Positions 43,994 to 54,400 of a DNA stretch of 64,000 nucleotides are shown in pieces. The notes beneath the pieces are model-generated. The model saw nothing but the letters and a program-made list of their open reading frames with translations. It did not search any database and was not told the origin of the DNA. The stretch is taken from the NCBI RefSeq assembly GCF_000378765.1, contig NZ_KB905342.1, forward strand, positions 310,001-374,000, read 5' to 3'. The position numbers were made by a program, and so were the translations under genes. Origin of the DNA: Psychroflexus tropicus DSM 15496. Its GTDB lineage: Bacteria > Bacteroidota > Bacteroidia > Flavobacteriales > Flavobacteriaceae. Numbering within the stretch: the stretch's first letter is position 1; each line of letters begins with the position of its first letter.

Positions 43994-44416
43994 TTATTCT
44001 TCCACAACCACGTCTTTATCTATATAAACAGGTTCGCCTTCACTAGTTTCTCCGCTTAAAAACTTAAATGTAAAATCTGAATCGAAATCATTGGTGAAAT
44101 CCACCTCTCTCAAAATACCTTCTGATTCTTCATTACAATTAGTAGCTTGTGTGAAAATAGTGATTGCTCTCACAAAAAGCAAGCTATCTCCCTGTTTTGC
44201 AGAATCGAAGCTTGAAAACGTATGACAATTGGAGTCTCTTTGGAATGTGATTTCCAGATTATAAGTCTCTCCTAAAACCATAGTGTCTGGTACATTGGCA
44301 GCTAAGATTGCAGAAACCTGAGAGGTTTGAAAAAAGCCGTCATCATTTACCTCGCAGCTTACCAATACAATGGAAGATAAAAAGCCTAGGATAAAAAGCC
44401 TACTTAAAAATTTCAT
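43994..44416 (-). CDS. Hypothetical lipoprotein
   Basis: 140 residues from the ATG at 44416, which opens a lipoprotein signal peptide (LGFLSSIVLVSCEVNDDG; Cys ~ residue 22); a longer reading adds 23 residues of no signal character. Mature part is acidic with Ig-like strands (DTMVLGETYNLEITFQRDSN) and two more Cys that could form a disulfide. It lies 6 bp upstream of the sigma gene and may be part of that operon. No family recognised. Confidence 0.78.
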   Translation of the reverse strand: MKFLSRLFILGFLSSIVLVSCEVNDDGFFQTSQVSAILAANVPDTMVLGETYNLEITFQRDSNCHTFSSFDSAKQGDSLLFVRAITIFTQATNCNEESEGILREVDFTNDFDSDFTFKFLSGETSEGEPVYIDKDVVVEE

Positions 44417-44488
44417 TATTGAAGTGTTTATCTTTAGACGTAGTGATACTACGAAGGTTGCGTTAAATAAAAATTTAATTCTCATAAA

Positions 44489-44515
44489 AAAACCGATGTT
44501 ATCAACATCGGTTTT
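44489..44515 (-). terminator. Terminator after recA
   Basis: Perfect 12-bp stem AAAACCGATGTT (44489-44500) with AACATCGGTTTT (44504-44515), 3-nt loop ATC, with runs of A and T on both sides. It lies 24 bp past the recA stop (recA runs leftward) and upstream of the lipoprotein gene, so it separates the two. Confidence 0.85.
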
Positions 44516-44538
44516 TAAATAAATATAAATCCTTTAGC

Positions 44539-45561
44539 TTACTCTTCAGACTTTGCTATTTTAATTGCTTCTACAATCTTAGTTTCCAACTCTTCCATGA
44601 GTTCCGGGTTATCCAGCAAAAGCGTTTTTACTGCATCACGTCCCTGACCGAGTTTGGTGTCTTCATAACTAAACCAGGATCCTGCTTTTTTGATGATCTC
44701 ATAATCTACACCAATATCGATAATTTCACCTATTTTAGAAATTCCTGTTCCGTACATGATATCAAACTCTGTCATTTTGAAGGGTGGCGCCACTTTGTTC
44801 TTCACCACCTTCACACGGGTTTTATTACCCATCACATCACTGTTTGAGTTTTTAATTTGAGTTGATCTTCTGATGTCTAATCTTACCGAAGCGTAAAATT
44901 TCAGAGCATTACCACCCGTTGTGGTTTCTGGATTTCCAAACATTACTCCAATTTTTTCTCTCAACTGGTTGATGAAGATGACTGTACAATTGGTTTTGCT
45001 AATGGTAGACGTCATCTTTCTCAACGCCTGAGACATTAGTCTGGCATGAAGACCCATTTTGGAATCTCCCATTTCCCCTTCAATCTCACTTTTTGGCGTT
45101 AAGGCTGCAACCGAGTCAATCACGATAATATCGATAGCCCCAGATCGAATCAAGTTTTCGGCGATTTCCAAAGCCTGCTCTCCATGATCGGGCTGTGAAA
45201 TAATCAGATTGTCGATATCGATATTGAGGTTTTTTGCATAAGTCCTGTCAAAGGCATGCTCAGCATCTATGAATGCAGCAATACCTCCAGCTTTTTGTGC
45301 TTCTGCAATCGCATGTAAGGTCAGTGTGGTTTTACCTGAAGATTCTGGTCCGTAAATTTCAATGACTCGTCCTCTTGGATAGCCACCTACCCCTAAAGCA
45401 AGGTCCAAACCTAATGAACCCGATGAAATAGCATCTACATCTTGCACCGCCTGATCGCTCATTTTCATGACCGTTCCCTTACCATAAGTCTTGTCTAATT
45501 TATCTAAAGTAAGTTGTAATGCTTTTAATTTTGCATCTTTCTCGCTATTTTCTTTTGCCAT
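44539..45561 (-). CDS. recA: Recombinase RecA
   Basis: 340 residues. Walker [21 protein letters not shown] (~residues 70-89), Walker [11 protein letters not shown], the MAW-like region, loop L1/L2 with [20 protein letters not shown], and the C-terminal acidic tail [18 protein letters not shown]. It forms filaments on single-stranded DNA for recombination and induces LexA-type cleavage where present. Monocistronic; the upstream region 45562-45960 holds no coding sequence on its strand. Confidence 0.98.
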   Translation of the reverse strand: MAKENSEKDAKLKALQLTLDKLDKTYGKGTVMKMSDQAVQDVDAISSGSLGLDLALGVGGYPRGRVIEIYGPESSGKTTLTLHAIAEAQKAGGIAAFIDAEHAFDRTYAKNLNIDIDNLIISQPDHGEQALEIAENLIRSGAIDIIVIDSVAALTPKSEIEGEMGDSKMGLHARLMSQALRKMTSTISKTNCTVIFINQLREKIGVMFGNPETTTGGNALKFYASVRLDIRRSTQIKNSNSDVMGNKTRVKVVKNKVAPPFKMTEFDIMYGTGISKIGEIIDIGVDYEIIKKAGSWFSYEDTKLGQGRDAVKTLLLDNPELMEELETKIVEAIKIAKSEE

Positions 45562-45705
45562 ATTTTATTGAATTCGTTTTTGTAAAAATAGTATTTCTTT
45601 TTAATATTGAACCGGAGTTACGCAACCATTCAATAAAAGTGTATCTTCCAAATAAACAATAGTATTTGAAATTTCTTAGAAAGACATCTATAACTAACAC
45701 GCACG

Positions 45706-45734
45706 GCATTTCGGTTTCGTTTATAACCGTATGC
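45706..45734. other. Unassigned hairpin in the recA-metY spacer
   Basis: In the 762-bp spacer 45562-46323 the block 45690-45770 differs from the AT-rich surroundings. GCAT (45706-45709) and CGGTT (45712-45716) pair with AACCG (45725-45729) and ATGC (45731-45734), with a TT/T internal loop. Outward, AACACG and CGTTGTT are weakly complementary. It could be a structured RNA or a remnant recombination site; no canonical attC ends are seen. Confidence 0.35.
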
Positions 45735-45837
45735 AGCTGTAAAATCGACGGGGGCTGACGTTGTTTTATTTTTGATTAACTATTAAAAATGTATAACAAC
45801 GAATTAGCCAAACCTTGTTGTTTTTTACAACATTTTG

Positions 45838-45864
45838 AAAAAGCCTCTTCATTAGAGGCTTTTT
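45838..45864. terminator. Orphan terminator in the recA-metY spacer
   Basis: Perfect 11-bp stem AAAAAGCCTCT (45838-45848) with AGAGGCTTTTT (45854-45864). No gene on either strand ends here, so the RNA it terminates is unassigned. It may end a short transcript starting within 45562-45830. Confidence 0.75.
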
Positions 45865-45949
45865 TCATTAATACTTTACCCTCAAAATATTTTTAACTCT
45901 TTTTAACATTTAGCCCCTTTTTTAGACGACTTATCTAAAAAGCTTGCTA

Positions 45950-45957
45950 TATATTTG
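45950..45957 (+). promoter_or_regulatory. Bacteroidota-type -7 element of the met operon
   Basis: TATATTTG matches TAnnTTTG and is 30 nt before the riboswitch aptamer, so transcription would start about 45964 and the RNA would begin just ahead of the aptamer. No convincing -33 TTG is seen. Confidence 0.6.
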
Positions 45958-45986
45958 CACTATCATCTGCCACATATTGGTGTGTG

Positions 45987-46085
45987 ATTTATAAAGAAGA
46001 GGCGAGAGACAGGCTCCGTGACCCTCGGCAACCTCAACATAGTGTTGAAAGGTGCTAATTCCTGCCCAAAAAGGGACATATAAAT
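45987..46085 (+). promoter_or_regulatory. SAM-I (S-box) type riboswitch of the methionine operon
   Basis: The conserved core is seen in order: a purine-rich 5' part (AGAGGCGAGAGACAGGCTCC), CGGCAACC at 46026-46033, and GGTGCTAATTCCTGC at 46051-46065, as in SAM-I aptamers. P1 can form between ATTTATA (45987-45993) and TATAAAT (46079-46085). Downstream genes are metY, metX and hom, the expected targets. SAM binding turns off expression in known members. The call rests on motif match; a covariance search was not possible here. Confidence 0.85.
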
Positions 46086-46196
46086 TATAGGAAAAATGAA
46101 CTTGTATTTTTTAAACACCTCGGCATCTATTCTTTTCAACATTGCGTTGAGCACAATCTTTAGTACATCTCTTACATTCTCATCTCGAATGCGTAT

Positions 46197-46232
46197 GCCT
46201 ATGTCGTATTGTTTTCGAATGTACGCATAGGC
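46197..46232 (+). promoter_or_regulatory. Second hairpin in the metY leader, possible expression platform
   Basis: GCCTATG-T-CGTA (46197-46208) pairs with TACGCATAGGC (46222-46232): an 11-bp stem with one bulged T. It is 112 nt after the aptamer and 92 nt before the metY ATG, followed by moderately T-rich sequence. It might be a terminator or an antiterminator partner; the T-run is poor for a strong intrinsic terminator. Confidence 0.45.
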
Positions 46233-46275
46233 CTATTTCTTAACTATTTCATTTAGCTCTCACCTTCTATTCTGA

Positions 46276-47637
<1,362 letters not shown>

Positions 47638-47639
47638 AT

Positions 47640-48104
47640 ATGAGTATTTCAAATTTTTCAATCAACGGGTCGAGCCTCAATTCGACCTTATATAAAGGAA
47701 GTTCCAGACATTTTAATTTTTTAGTTGATGAACCTGAAGAACTTGGTGGCCAGGATCTGGCGGCCAATCCTGTAGAGTATTTGCTAGCCGGTTATGCTGG
47801 TTGTCTTAACGTGGTGATCAATCTGGTGGCCAAAGAACTCGGCATTAGGATTTATGATATGACCATCAACATCAATGGAAATATAGAGACCTCGACATTT
47901 TTAGGAATTGACACAGAAGGAAGAGCTGGTTTCCAATCTCTGGATGTGGACATCGATTTTGTGACCAATGCCACACAGGAAAGCATAGATTTTTTGCTTA
48001 AGAACGTCAAGCAGCGTTGTCCTATCAATGACAATTTAAGCCACACCACTCCTATTCATTATCATATCCGTAAGTCCTCCTACAAGCAAGAAGTCGATGC
48101 CTAA
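47640..48104 (+). CDS. OsmC family protein
   Basis: 154 residues. [20 protein letters not shown] has the peroxidatic Cys of the OsmC fold (~residue 59) and [11 protein letters not shown] the second Cys (~123). OsmC/Ohr proteins reduce organic hydroperoxides, but this subgroup in met operons may act on sulfur chemistry; that is inference. It starts 2 bp after metY and overlaps metX by 8 bp. Confidence 0.9.
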   Translation: MSISNFSINGSSLNSTLYKGSSRHFNFLVDEPEELGGQDLAANPVEYLLAGYAGCLNVVINLVAKELGIRIYDMTININGNIETSTFLGIDTEGRAGFQSLDVDIDFVTNATQESIDFLLKNVKQRCPINDNLSHTTPIHYHIRKSSYKQEVDA

Positions 48105-49107
48105 AACATTTAAATATCAAGATTCATTTCAGCTAGAAAACGGTCAGTGTTTACCAGAACTAGAAATCGCTTATACTACTTTAGGTAAACTTAATCCTGA
48201 AGGCTCCAATGTGATCTGGATCTGCCATGCTTTAACCGCTAATGCCAATCCTGAAGACTGGTGGCCAGGACTATTTGAAAAAAAAACAGGAATCGATTTG
48301 GATAATTATTTCATCGTGTGTGCTAACACTATTGGTTCTTGTTACGGGAGTAGCGGCCCTCAAAGCATAAACCCTAAGACTCATACTATTTATGGGTTGG
48401 ATTTTCCAAAATTAACTATTCGTGATATTACAAAAAGCCTGATTCTTTTAAAAGAGGCTCTGGGAATTTCAGAAATCCAGTTTATGATGGGGGGTTCAAT
48501 GGGTGGAATGCAGGCCATGGAATGGGCTATTCAGCAACCTGATGACATCAAGAACTTGATTTTACTGGCCACCAATGCCAAGCATTCGTCCTGGGGAATT
48601 GCCTTAAATGAAACTCAGCGCATGGCGATTGAGTCGGATCCTACATTTTATAAAAATGAGGAAAAAGCTGGCAGAAAAGGACTGGAAGCTGCCAGAGCGA
48701 TAGCCCTGTTGAGTTATCGAAATTATAATACTTACCGCTCAACACAGATCGATGAACCAGACACTTTAGATCAATTTAGAGCCTCCTCTTATCAAAATTA
48801 CCAAGGGAAGAAACTCTCCGATCGCTTTGATGCGAAATCCTACTGGTATTTGTCCAAAGCCATGGACAGTCATGATGTGGGCAGAAACCGAGGAGGTTTG
48901 GGGCAGGCCCTTTCAAAAATCAAAGCTAAAACGCTGGTCATCGGCATTCAAAGCGATTTGCTATTCCCTGTTCAGGAACAAGATTTTCTAGATGAACACA
49001 TATCTAATTCAGAACTGGAGATCATCGATTCCCCTTATGGACACGATGGCTTTTTAATTGAAGTAGATATCATCAAAACCTTATTAAAAAAACATTTTAA
49101 ACTATAA
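48097..49107 (+). CDS. metX: Homoserine O-acetyltransferase
   Basis: 336 residues, alpha/beta hydrolase fold. The nucleophile elbow is [20 protein letters not shown] (Ser ~ residue 133), Asp in [14 protein letters not shown] and His in [13 protein letters not shown] complete the triad. It acetylates homoserine with acetyl-CoA, giving the substrate for MetY. An acetyl rather than succinyl donor is expected for MetX-type sequences. Overlaps osmC by 8 bp; hom follows after 3 bp. Confidence 0.93.
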   Translation: MPKTFKYQDSFQLENGQCLPELEIAYTTLGKLNPEGSNVIWICHALTANANPEDWWPGLFEKKTGIDLDNYFIVCANTIGSCYGSSGPQSINPKTHTIYGLDFPKLTIRDITKSLILLKEALGISEIQFMMGGSMGGMQAMEWAIQQPDDIKNLILLATNAKHSSWGIALNETQRMAIESDPTFYKNEEKAGRKGLEAARAIALLSYRNYNTYRSTQIDEPDTLDQFRASSYQNYQGKKLSDRFDAKSYWYLSKAMDSHDVGRNRGGLGQALSKIKAKTLVIGIQSDLLFPVQEQDFLDEHISNSELEIIDSPYGHDGFLIEVDIIKTLLKKHFKL

Positions 49108-49110
49108 ATC

Positions 49111-50316
49111 ATGCCTCAAGAACTTACAATTGGACTTTTTGGATTTGGAAGCGTTGGCTCTGGAATCTATCATGTCTTAAAGAAGAAGAATATTCCTAAC
49201 CTCAATCTTAAAACGATCGTGGTAAAGAACCCAGAAAAACCCAGGTCTATCAGCGCCAAGCATTTCAGTTACCGACCGGAAGATATCTTAGACGACAGGA
49301 AAATCAATGTGGTTTTGGAGTTAATAGACGATGCGGATGCTGCTTATTTTATCGTAAAGCAAGCTTTAAAAAATCATAAGCACGTTGTCACAGCTAATAA
49401 AAAAATGCTGGCCCATCATTTTGAGGAACTGGTCACCTTGGCTCAGAAACAAGGAGTCAGCCTGCTTTATGAAGCTTCAGTTTGCGGAAGCATACCTGTC
49501 ATCAGGACGCTGGAAGAGTCGTTCGATTATGATACTGTAAACTCTCTAAAAGCCATTAGTAATGGCACTTGCAATTATATACTCACCCGGTTATTTCAGC
49601 AGCCACAGCCCTTTGAAGACATCATCACTGACGCCCAGAAGCATGGGTTTGCAGAGTCGGACCCTACCCTGGACATCGATGGCTGGGACTCTAAATACAA
49701 ACTTATCATTTCAAACTATCATGCCTTTGGAGTGTTGAACCGCACGGAAGATATTTTGAATGTAGGGGTACGCCACGTGAAACCAGAGGATATCGAATTT
49801 GCCAAGGAAAAGGATTTAAGTATCAAATTAATTGGCCATTCTAAAGTTGTAGATGGGAAACTGGAAGCTTATGTCGCTCCCCAGTTTATCCCAACTTCTG
49901 AACCCATCACTTCCATTGCGTTTGAAAACAACGCCGTAGAAATCAATGCTGACTTTGCCCATCAACAGTTGCTCCAGGGAAAAGGAGCTGGCAGTGTACC
50001 AACGGCTAGTGCTGTGCTTTCAGATGTGACCTCCTTGCTTAAAGATTATGCTTACCCCTATTCCAAAGCCCGTCAAAACACAATTGAACCAACAAGTGCC
50101 AACCATGACATCCGCTTTGATGACGAAAAGCTTATCAAAGTTTACATTTCAGCTTACGACAGAGCAGACTTGCAGCCGTTTAAGTTCAAAACTGACCTTG
50201 TTTGTGGCACTCAAAAGCAACTTCAGTATAAAATTGGAAACATTTCGATTAAGAATCTAAAACAGCAACTAATGCATTCAAACTCTAAGGTCTTTATTGC
50301 AGTGTTTCCAGATTGA
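49111..50316 (+). CDS. hom: Homoserine dehydrogenase
   Basis: 401 residues. The Rossmann motif is LFGFGSVGSGIYHVLKKK near the N-terminus; then TANKKMLAHHF and YEASVCGSIPVIRTLEESFD, KAISNGTCNYIL (the catalytic domain signature) and DIDGWDSKYKLIIS with the catalytic Asp/Lys. It reduces aspartate semialdehyde to homoserine. The C-terminal ~80 residues do not show a clear ACT domain. Last gene of the met operon; its stop (50314-50316) lies inside the first unit of a 7-bp repeat. Confidence 0.94.
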   Translation: MPQELTIGLFGFGSVGSGIYHVLKKKNIPNLNLKTIVVKNPEKPRSISAKHFSYRPEDILDDRKINVVLELIDDADAAYFIVKQALKNHKHVVTANKKMLAHHFEELVTLAQKQGVSLLYEASVCGSIPVIRTLEESFDYDTVNSLKAISNGTCNYILTRLFQQPQPFEDIITDAQKHGFAESDPTLDIDGWDSKYKLIISNYHAFGVLNRTEDILNVGVRHVKPEDIEFAKEKDLSIKLIGHSKVVDGKLEAYVAPQFIPTSEPITSIAFENNAVEINADFAHQQLLQGKGAGSVPTASAVLSDVTSLLKDYAYPYSKARQNTIEPTSANHDIRFDDEKLIKVYISAYDRADLQPFKFKTDLVCGTQKQLQYKIGNISIKNLKQQLMHSNSKVFIAVFPD

Positions 50317-50366
50317 AGATTGGAGATTGGGGATTTGAGATTTGGGATTTGGGATTTGAGATTTTG
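50311..50366. repeat. Eight-copy heptanucleotide tandem repeat
   Basis: Eight consecutive 7-bp units of the form GATTxxx: GATTGAA, GATTGGA, GATTGGG, GATTTGA, GATTTGG, GATTTGG, GATTTGA, GATTTTG. The first unit contains the hom stop codon TGA. All units keep GATT; only the last three bases vary. Slippage is the likely origin. Confidence 0.85.
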
Positions 50367-50404
50367 TCATTTCGATAGAGCAAGGAACGGGCGACGAGAG
50401 ATCT
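50365..50404. repeat. Fragment of the TGTCATTTCGA-type intergenic element
   Basis: TTGTCATTTCGATAGAGCAA followed by GGAACGGGCGACGAGAGATCT resembles the left end of the element at 8154. No matching right end is found in this spacer, so it is a partial copy. Confidence 0.5.
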
Positions 50405-50463
50405 AAAATATGAATTAAAAATTAATAATTCTTAATTAGAATTTCGTGACACACCTCTCAAGC

Positions 50464-50522
50464 TTCCCTCAAGAGAAGAAAGTTTTTTTCGAAATCACAA
50501 TCACGGTTTTCCCTTGAGGGAA
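50464..50522. repeat. Inverted repeat around a GC-richer block in the hom-trhO spacer
   Basis: TTCCCTCAAG (50464-50473) is the exact complement of CTTGAGGGAA (50513-50522). The flanks (CACACCTCTCAAGC before, ATGCCGAAGGCAAAGGGTA after) look like a dispersed intergenic repeat rather than a terminator. The rest of the 529-bp spacer 50317-50845 has no coding signal. Confidence 0.5.
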
Positions 50523-50845
50523 ATGCCGAAGGCAAAGGGTATTAAACAGCTGCAAAATCTATTTAATAAAAATTTAAAACCTCAAATCGAAAATCATTGA
50601 TCATTATTCTAAAATCAGATATCCTAAAAATCATACCTTTGCATTTTAATACATTTCTTTTAACTCAATATCAATTGTTCCTGGTAATAAGCTGAAATAA
50701 AAATGATGATTTTTTTCTTTATTTAAAAACATAAAATTAAAGCATAGCCTTAGCTACGTTTTCATTTTATGTTGCAGAAGAAAGGAGAAAAGGGTGTTTT
50801 TATCAGTTGATTATAAGGAAAAATTGATATCAAAATTAGTATAGC

Positions 50846-51874
50846 ATGCAACTGTACAATAAACTAAGTTCAAAGGAAAGGGAACAGCTCATTGAAGATG
50901 CTGGAGAAGAACGTCTGACCCTTTCTTTTTATAAGTACCATCAACTCGAAAATCCCAAAGCCTTTAGAGACTTTCTGTTCCTGAACTGGAATAAACTCGA
51001 CGTTCTCGGTCGTATCAACGTGGCTCATGAGGGCATCAACGCCCAATTATCGGTGCCCGCCAGAAAATTTGAAGCGTTCAAAACCTTTCTGGACAGCATA
51101 GATTTTTTAAAGGACGTGAGGCTCAACATCGCCATAGAGCATTACGATAAGGCCTTTTTAAAATTAAAGATCAAAGTCAGACCCAAAATCGTACACGACG
51201 GGCTAAACGATGCCACCTTCGATGTGACCAATAAGGGTGTGCACGTAGATGCTGTGAAGTTCAACGAACTCATAGAAGATCCGAACACTGTTTTGGTGGA
51301 TATGCGCAATCATTACGAAAGCGAAATCGGGCATTTCAAAAATGCTGTGACACCCGATGTGGATACCTTTCGCCAGTCGCTGGACATCATCGAAGCCGAC
51401 CTAAAAGACCACAAAGAAGACAAAAACCTGGTGATGTATTGTACCGGGGGCATTCGCTGCGAAAAAGCCAGTGCTTACTACAAGCACAAGGGCTTCAAAA
51501 AAGTCTATCAGTTGGAAGGTGGCATTATCGAATACGCCCGACAGGTGAAGGACAAGAACCTGGAAAACAAATTCTACGGAAAAAACTTTGTGTTTGACGA
51601 TCGCCGAAGCGAAAAAATCTCCGACGATGTCATTGCCAAATGCCACCAGTGTGGAAAAGCCTGCGACACCCACGTGAACTGCGCCAACGACGGCTGCCAT
51701 TTACTGTTTATTCAATGCGAGGAATGCGCGAAGAAAATGGACGGCTGCTGTTCAGAACACTGCCAGGATATCGTGCACCTGCCTTACGAGGAGCAAAAGA
51801 GATTAAGATCTGGCAGACCCGCTGGCAACCGGAAATTTAAAAAAGGCCGCTCACCAGTCTTAAAGTTTAAGTAA
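50846..51874 (+). CDS. trhO: tRNA uridine-34 hydroxylase (rhodanese, UPF0176/TrhO)
   Basis: 342 residues. An N-terminal ferredoxin-like domain (~30-115; LGRINVAHEGINAQLSVPA), a rhodanese domain with the catalytic Cys in VMYCTGGIRCEKASAYYKHK (~residue 195), and a C-terminal Cys-rich zinc-binding region (CHQCGKACDTHVNCANDGCH, QCEECAKKMDGCCSEHC). TrhO makes 5-hydroxyuridine at tRNA position 34. GC content by count is 45% and 53% in two 60-bp lines I checked, against ~33% in a hemA line, so codon use differs from neighbours. Stand-alone gene. Confidence 0.93.
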   Translation: MQLYNKLSSKEREQLIEDAGEERLTLSFYKYHQLENPKAFRDFLFLNWNKLDVLGRINVAHEGINAQLSVPARKFEAFKTFLDSIDFLKDVRLNIAIEHYDKAFLKLKIKVRPKIVHDGLNDATFDVTNKGVHVDAVKFNELIEDPNTVLVDMRNHYESEIGHFKNAVTPDVDTFRQSLDIIEADLKDHKEDKNLVMYCTGGIRCEKASAYYKHKGFKKVYQLEGGIIEYARQVKDKNLENKFYGKNFVFDDRRSEKISDDVIAKCHQCGKACDTHVNCANDGCHLLFIQCEECAKKMDGCCSEHCQDIVHLPYEEQKRLRSGRPAGNRKFKKGRSPVLKFK

Positions 51875-51901
51875 TTACAAGCTTATTTTTAATCAAACTG
51901 T

Positions 51902-51933
51902 CCCCTTAAATACTTTTAAAAAGGTTTAGGGGG
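51902..51933 (+). terminator. Terminator after trhO
   Basis: CCCCTTAAA (51902-51910) pairs with TTTAGGGGG (51925-51933), 9 bp with one G-U, then ATTTTGTTTTG. It is 27 bp past the trhO stop. The remaining ~220 bp up to 52157 contain no gene. Confidence 0.7.
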
Positions 51934-52156
51934 ATTTTGTTTTGGGCTAACTTGAAGAGTGGCGATACATTGCTTAAGACTTAAGAGTTCACTTTAACAT
52001 CCAGCTGGGGCAGGATGATAACTGAAGGACTAACGACCCAGGATCTATGGGTTTAGTCTCGACTAAAACTATAAAAACATAAGCTTCTCCCGTAACTGTT
52101 TCTAATAAAAGGTTACTTTTATAGACATAAAACGAGTTGTAAATAATTAGAGAAAC

Positions 52157-53812
52157 ATGGCATTAGAGTTATCAGATGAAAAGCTAAGTCAACTTATTCA
52201 AGAAATAGAAAAAGTTAGACGGAGAAAAGTGGTTGATTTTAAAAATCCTGATGATATTCAGTACTTAGATCCATTTGATAATCTAAGCAAAATAAAAGTC
52301 TCTAACAATCATTTAGTGCTAGGAAGGCGTGGTTGTGGTAAAACTACCTTGCTATTAACAACAATGAAAGATAATAATTCAGATTTTATTCTTCCCTTAG
52401 ACTGTCAAGTATATAGAGAATGGAGTTCGGAAAAAACGATTATTGAAATTCTCTCAATTTTTATTGATAAACTGAAAATAAATGCCTTATAGTCAGAATC
52501 ATATAAAAGTGCCAAAACAGAGTATGAAAAGAAGATTTAACGAACGAGAAGAGCCATATACATACGATAAATTTCTTTGGCTTTTATCTAGTTTAAAAAA
52601 TCTACACTTCTATATAAATAAGTTAAAGGAACTTCCTGATGATCCTGTTCAAATAAATATCAAACAAACGAAAAAAGAATATTCCAGCCTCAATATAAAT
52701 TCCGTCATGGAGCTAAAAGCAATATCGAAATTCAAGGCAAGTGGAAAGGTGCCAAGTCACTTTGTTCAATTAGAAGGCGACATTGAATTGTTAGCGGGAT
52801 ACAATAAAGACACACAAAATAAAAAACATAATGAAAAAGAAAACACTCAAGATTTGTCATTTAATAAGATGATAAAGAAATCAGAAAAATTAGATGATTT
52901 AATTTTATCTATATCTGACAGCTTTAGTTTGTTTTAGAATTGAATGATTGTAAAACAGTCTTATTTCTTGATGATTTTTACTTAATTGATTTAAATAAGC
53001 AACCGAGAATAATCCAATACTTGCATGATATTTATAAAAATGCAAGCCACAGTTCGTTTTGTTTTAAAATGTGCTCTATTCCAAATAGAACACGAATAAA
53101 TAAAGATGGTAAAGCGGATTTCTCACTGAAAGACGATTTTTCACCTATACGACTTGACAAAGAACTATAAGATTTCGTTAATCTCAAGGATTATTTGATA
53201 AAAATCACGGCTAATCTAAATCCTAAGCTCGAATTAAATGGAAATGATATTTTAGGTCTCTTTAGTAATGAAGATGTCCTGAATTATACAACAGTTGCTA
53301 CAGGTGGGGTTCCTCGAGATTTTTTAGTCATTCTTTCTGAATTAATAAAAATTGCCCGATTGGATACCTCAAGAAGTATAAAAAAGCAACATTTATACTC
53401 TGCCATCAGCGATTTAAAACAGGATAAAGAGCAAAATATAGAAATTGAGTCAGACATTTCTCCTGAAAAACTTAGAGAAGCATTAGAAATAATTGATAGA
53501 GAGATAATACGAGATCTTAAGACTAACGTCATTCTTTATCCTTCTCAATTGGCCAAGGAGCATAATGCACTTTTAAAAAACCTGGTAAATCTCAGGTATT
53601 TACATATTATCAATGAAAATACTACTTCGGAAAAAGTCAAGAAAGAAACCTTTGTTTCTTATTTAGTTGATATGTCCTTTTATGCCACAGGGAAAAGATT
53701 AAAACAAGGATTTGATTTCAGGCAATTTTGGCAACAAGATAGCTCTCAAAGACATATTTATTTGAGAAATTCTCCAATCTGGAGCTTTAAAAATGAAATT
53801 ATTGAGAAATAA
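52157..53812 (+). pseudogene. Broken P-loop ATPase gene (ORC/CDC6-like AAA type)
   Basis: About 552 codons read as one protein only across several lesions. The first part (52157-52489) holds Walker A in LVLGRRGCGKTTLLLTT. Then come an in-frame TAG at 52490-52492, a shift of frame before a TAA at 52538-52540, an open middle part to ~52925 (DKFLWLLSSLKNLHFYINKL), a shift back, Walker B in CKTVLFLDDFYLIDL (~52943-52987), and an in-frame TAA at 53168-53170 before the final 210 codons, which resemble a winged-helix end. Two shifts plus two or three stops mean a dead gene. The AAA type is judged from the motifs only; a defence or chromosome role cannot be told. AT-rich like an accessory gene. Confidence 0.85.
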
Positions 53813-53889
53813 CTAATTACAACAATACCTATACGCAATGCCCTGCAGGACAATGCCCATAGCCAAGTCCACTAAAACAAACCACAACC

Positions 53890-54291
53890 ATGAAACAAAA
53901 GTTATTACCTAACTTTTACAAAAAGATCGGACTAAGCTTAGTCATTTTATCGGTCATAGGTTTAATTTTAAATCTATTCTACAGCGATGTGATCTCAATC
54001 GATCCTCAACTTCTCTAATGGATTTTTAAAAACCTCCTTCTTATCGCCCTGCTCCTCATAGCCTTTGCACAAGAGAAAGAAGAATCTGAAATAATGAATA
54101 CAATGAGATTCGAAATACTGAAAGATTCTGTTGTAGTGGGTGGAGTGTTTATTCTTCTGGAATCCATCTCAGAATTAGCTTTTAATAATGGAGATTTAGA
54201 TATAAGTTCTGGCTACGACATCCTGGTTATAATGCTTTTCTATTATGTCTTTACCTATAATTTTAAAAAGGGAGTGATTGCTAAAAGCTAG
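53890..54291 (+). pseudogene. Small membrane protein gene with an in-frame stop
   Basis: ATG at 53890 opens 133 codons to the TAG at 54289-54291, but a TAA interrupts at 54016-54018. On both sides the frame encodes plausible membrane helices: KKIGLSLVILSVIGLILNLF before, NLLLIALLLIAFAQE after, then VVVGGVFILLESISELAF and YDILVIMLFYYVFTYNF, in all about four helices. A C-to-T change (CAA to TAA) or similar would explain it. The part after 54094 is open and could be read from an internal ATG. Confidence 0.7.
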
Positions 54292-54400
54292 TTCAACTTA
54301 GTCTATGGAATTTTAATAGCTGAATCAAAAAAACTCAAAATTTAGATTAACTTTAGTAGCATCTATACATGCTTTTTAAGCTAGGCTAAAACATGATGAC

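Noticed and set aside
45690-45770. Possible integron attC site
   Set aside because: There is a hairpin and weak outer complementarity, but the core RYYYAAC/GTTRRRY sites are not present and there is no cassette or integrase nearby.
45789-45899. 36-codon leader peptide frame upstream of the met operon
   Set aside because: The frame runs through a perfect terminator hairpin and ends before the operon promoter; no methionine or other regulatory codon run is seen.
45963-46154. 63-codon open frame on the minus strand across the SAM riboswitch
   Set aside because: The sequence is explained by the structured RNA on the plus strand; no motif or promoter supports a protein.
47640-48104. OsmC gene as a misplaced stress gene inside the met operon
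   Set aside because: It is tightly packed (2-bp gap and 8-bp overlap) and, as far as I know, this order recurs in Flavobacteriia, so it is a normal operon member rather than an insertion.
51401-51700. 99-codon open frame on the minus strand inside trhO
   Set aside because: Antisense to a conserved catalytic domain; Val/Phe-rich reading is typical of a shadow frame.
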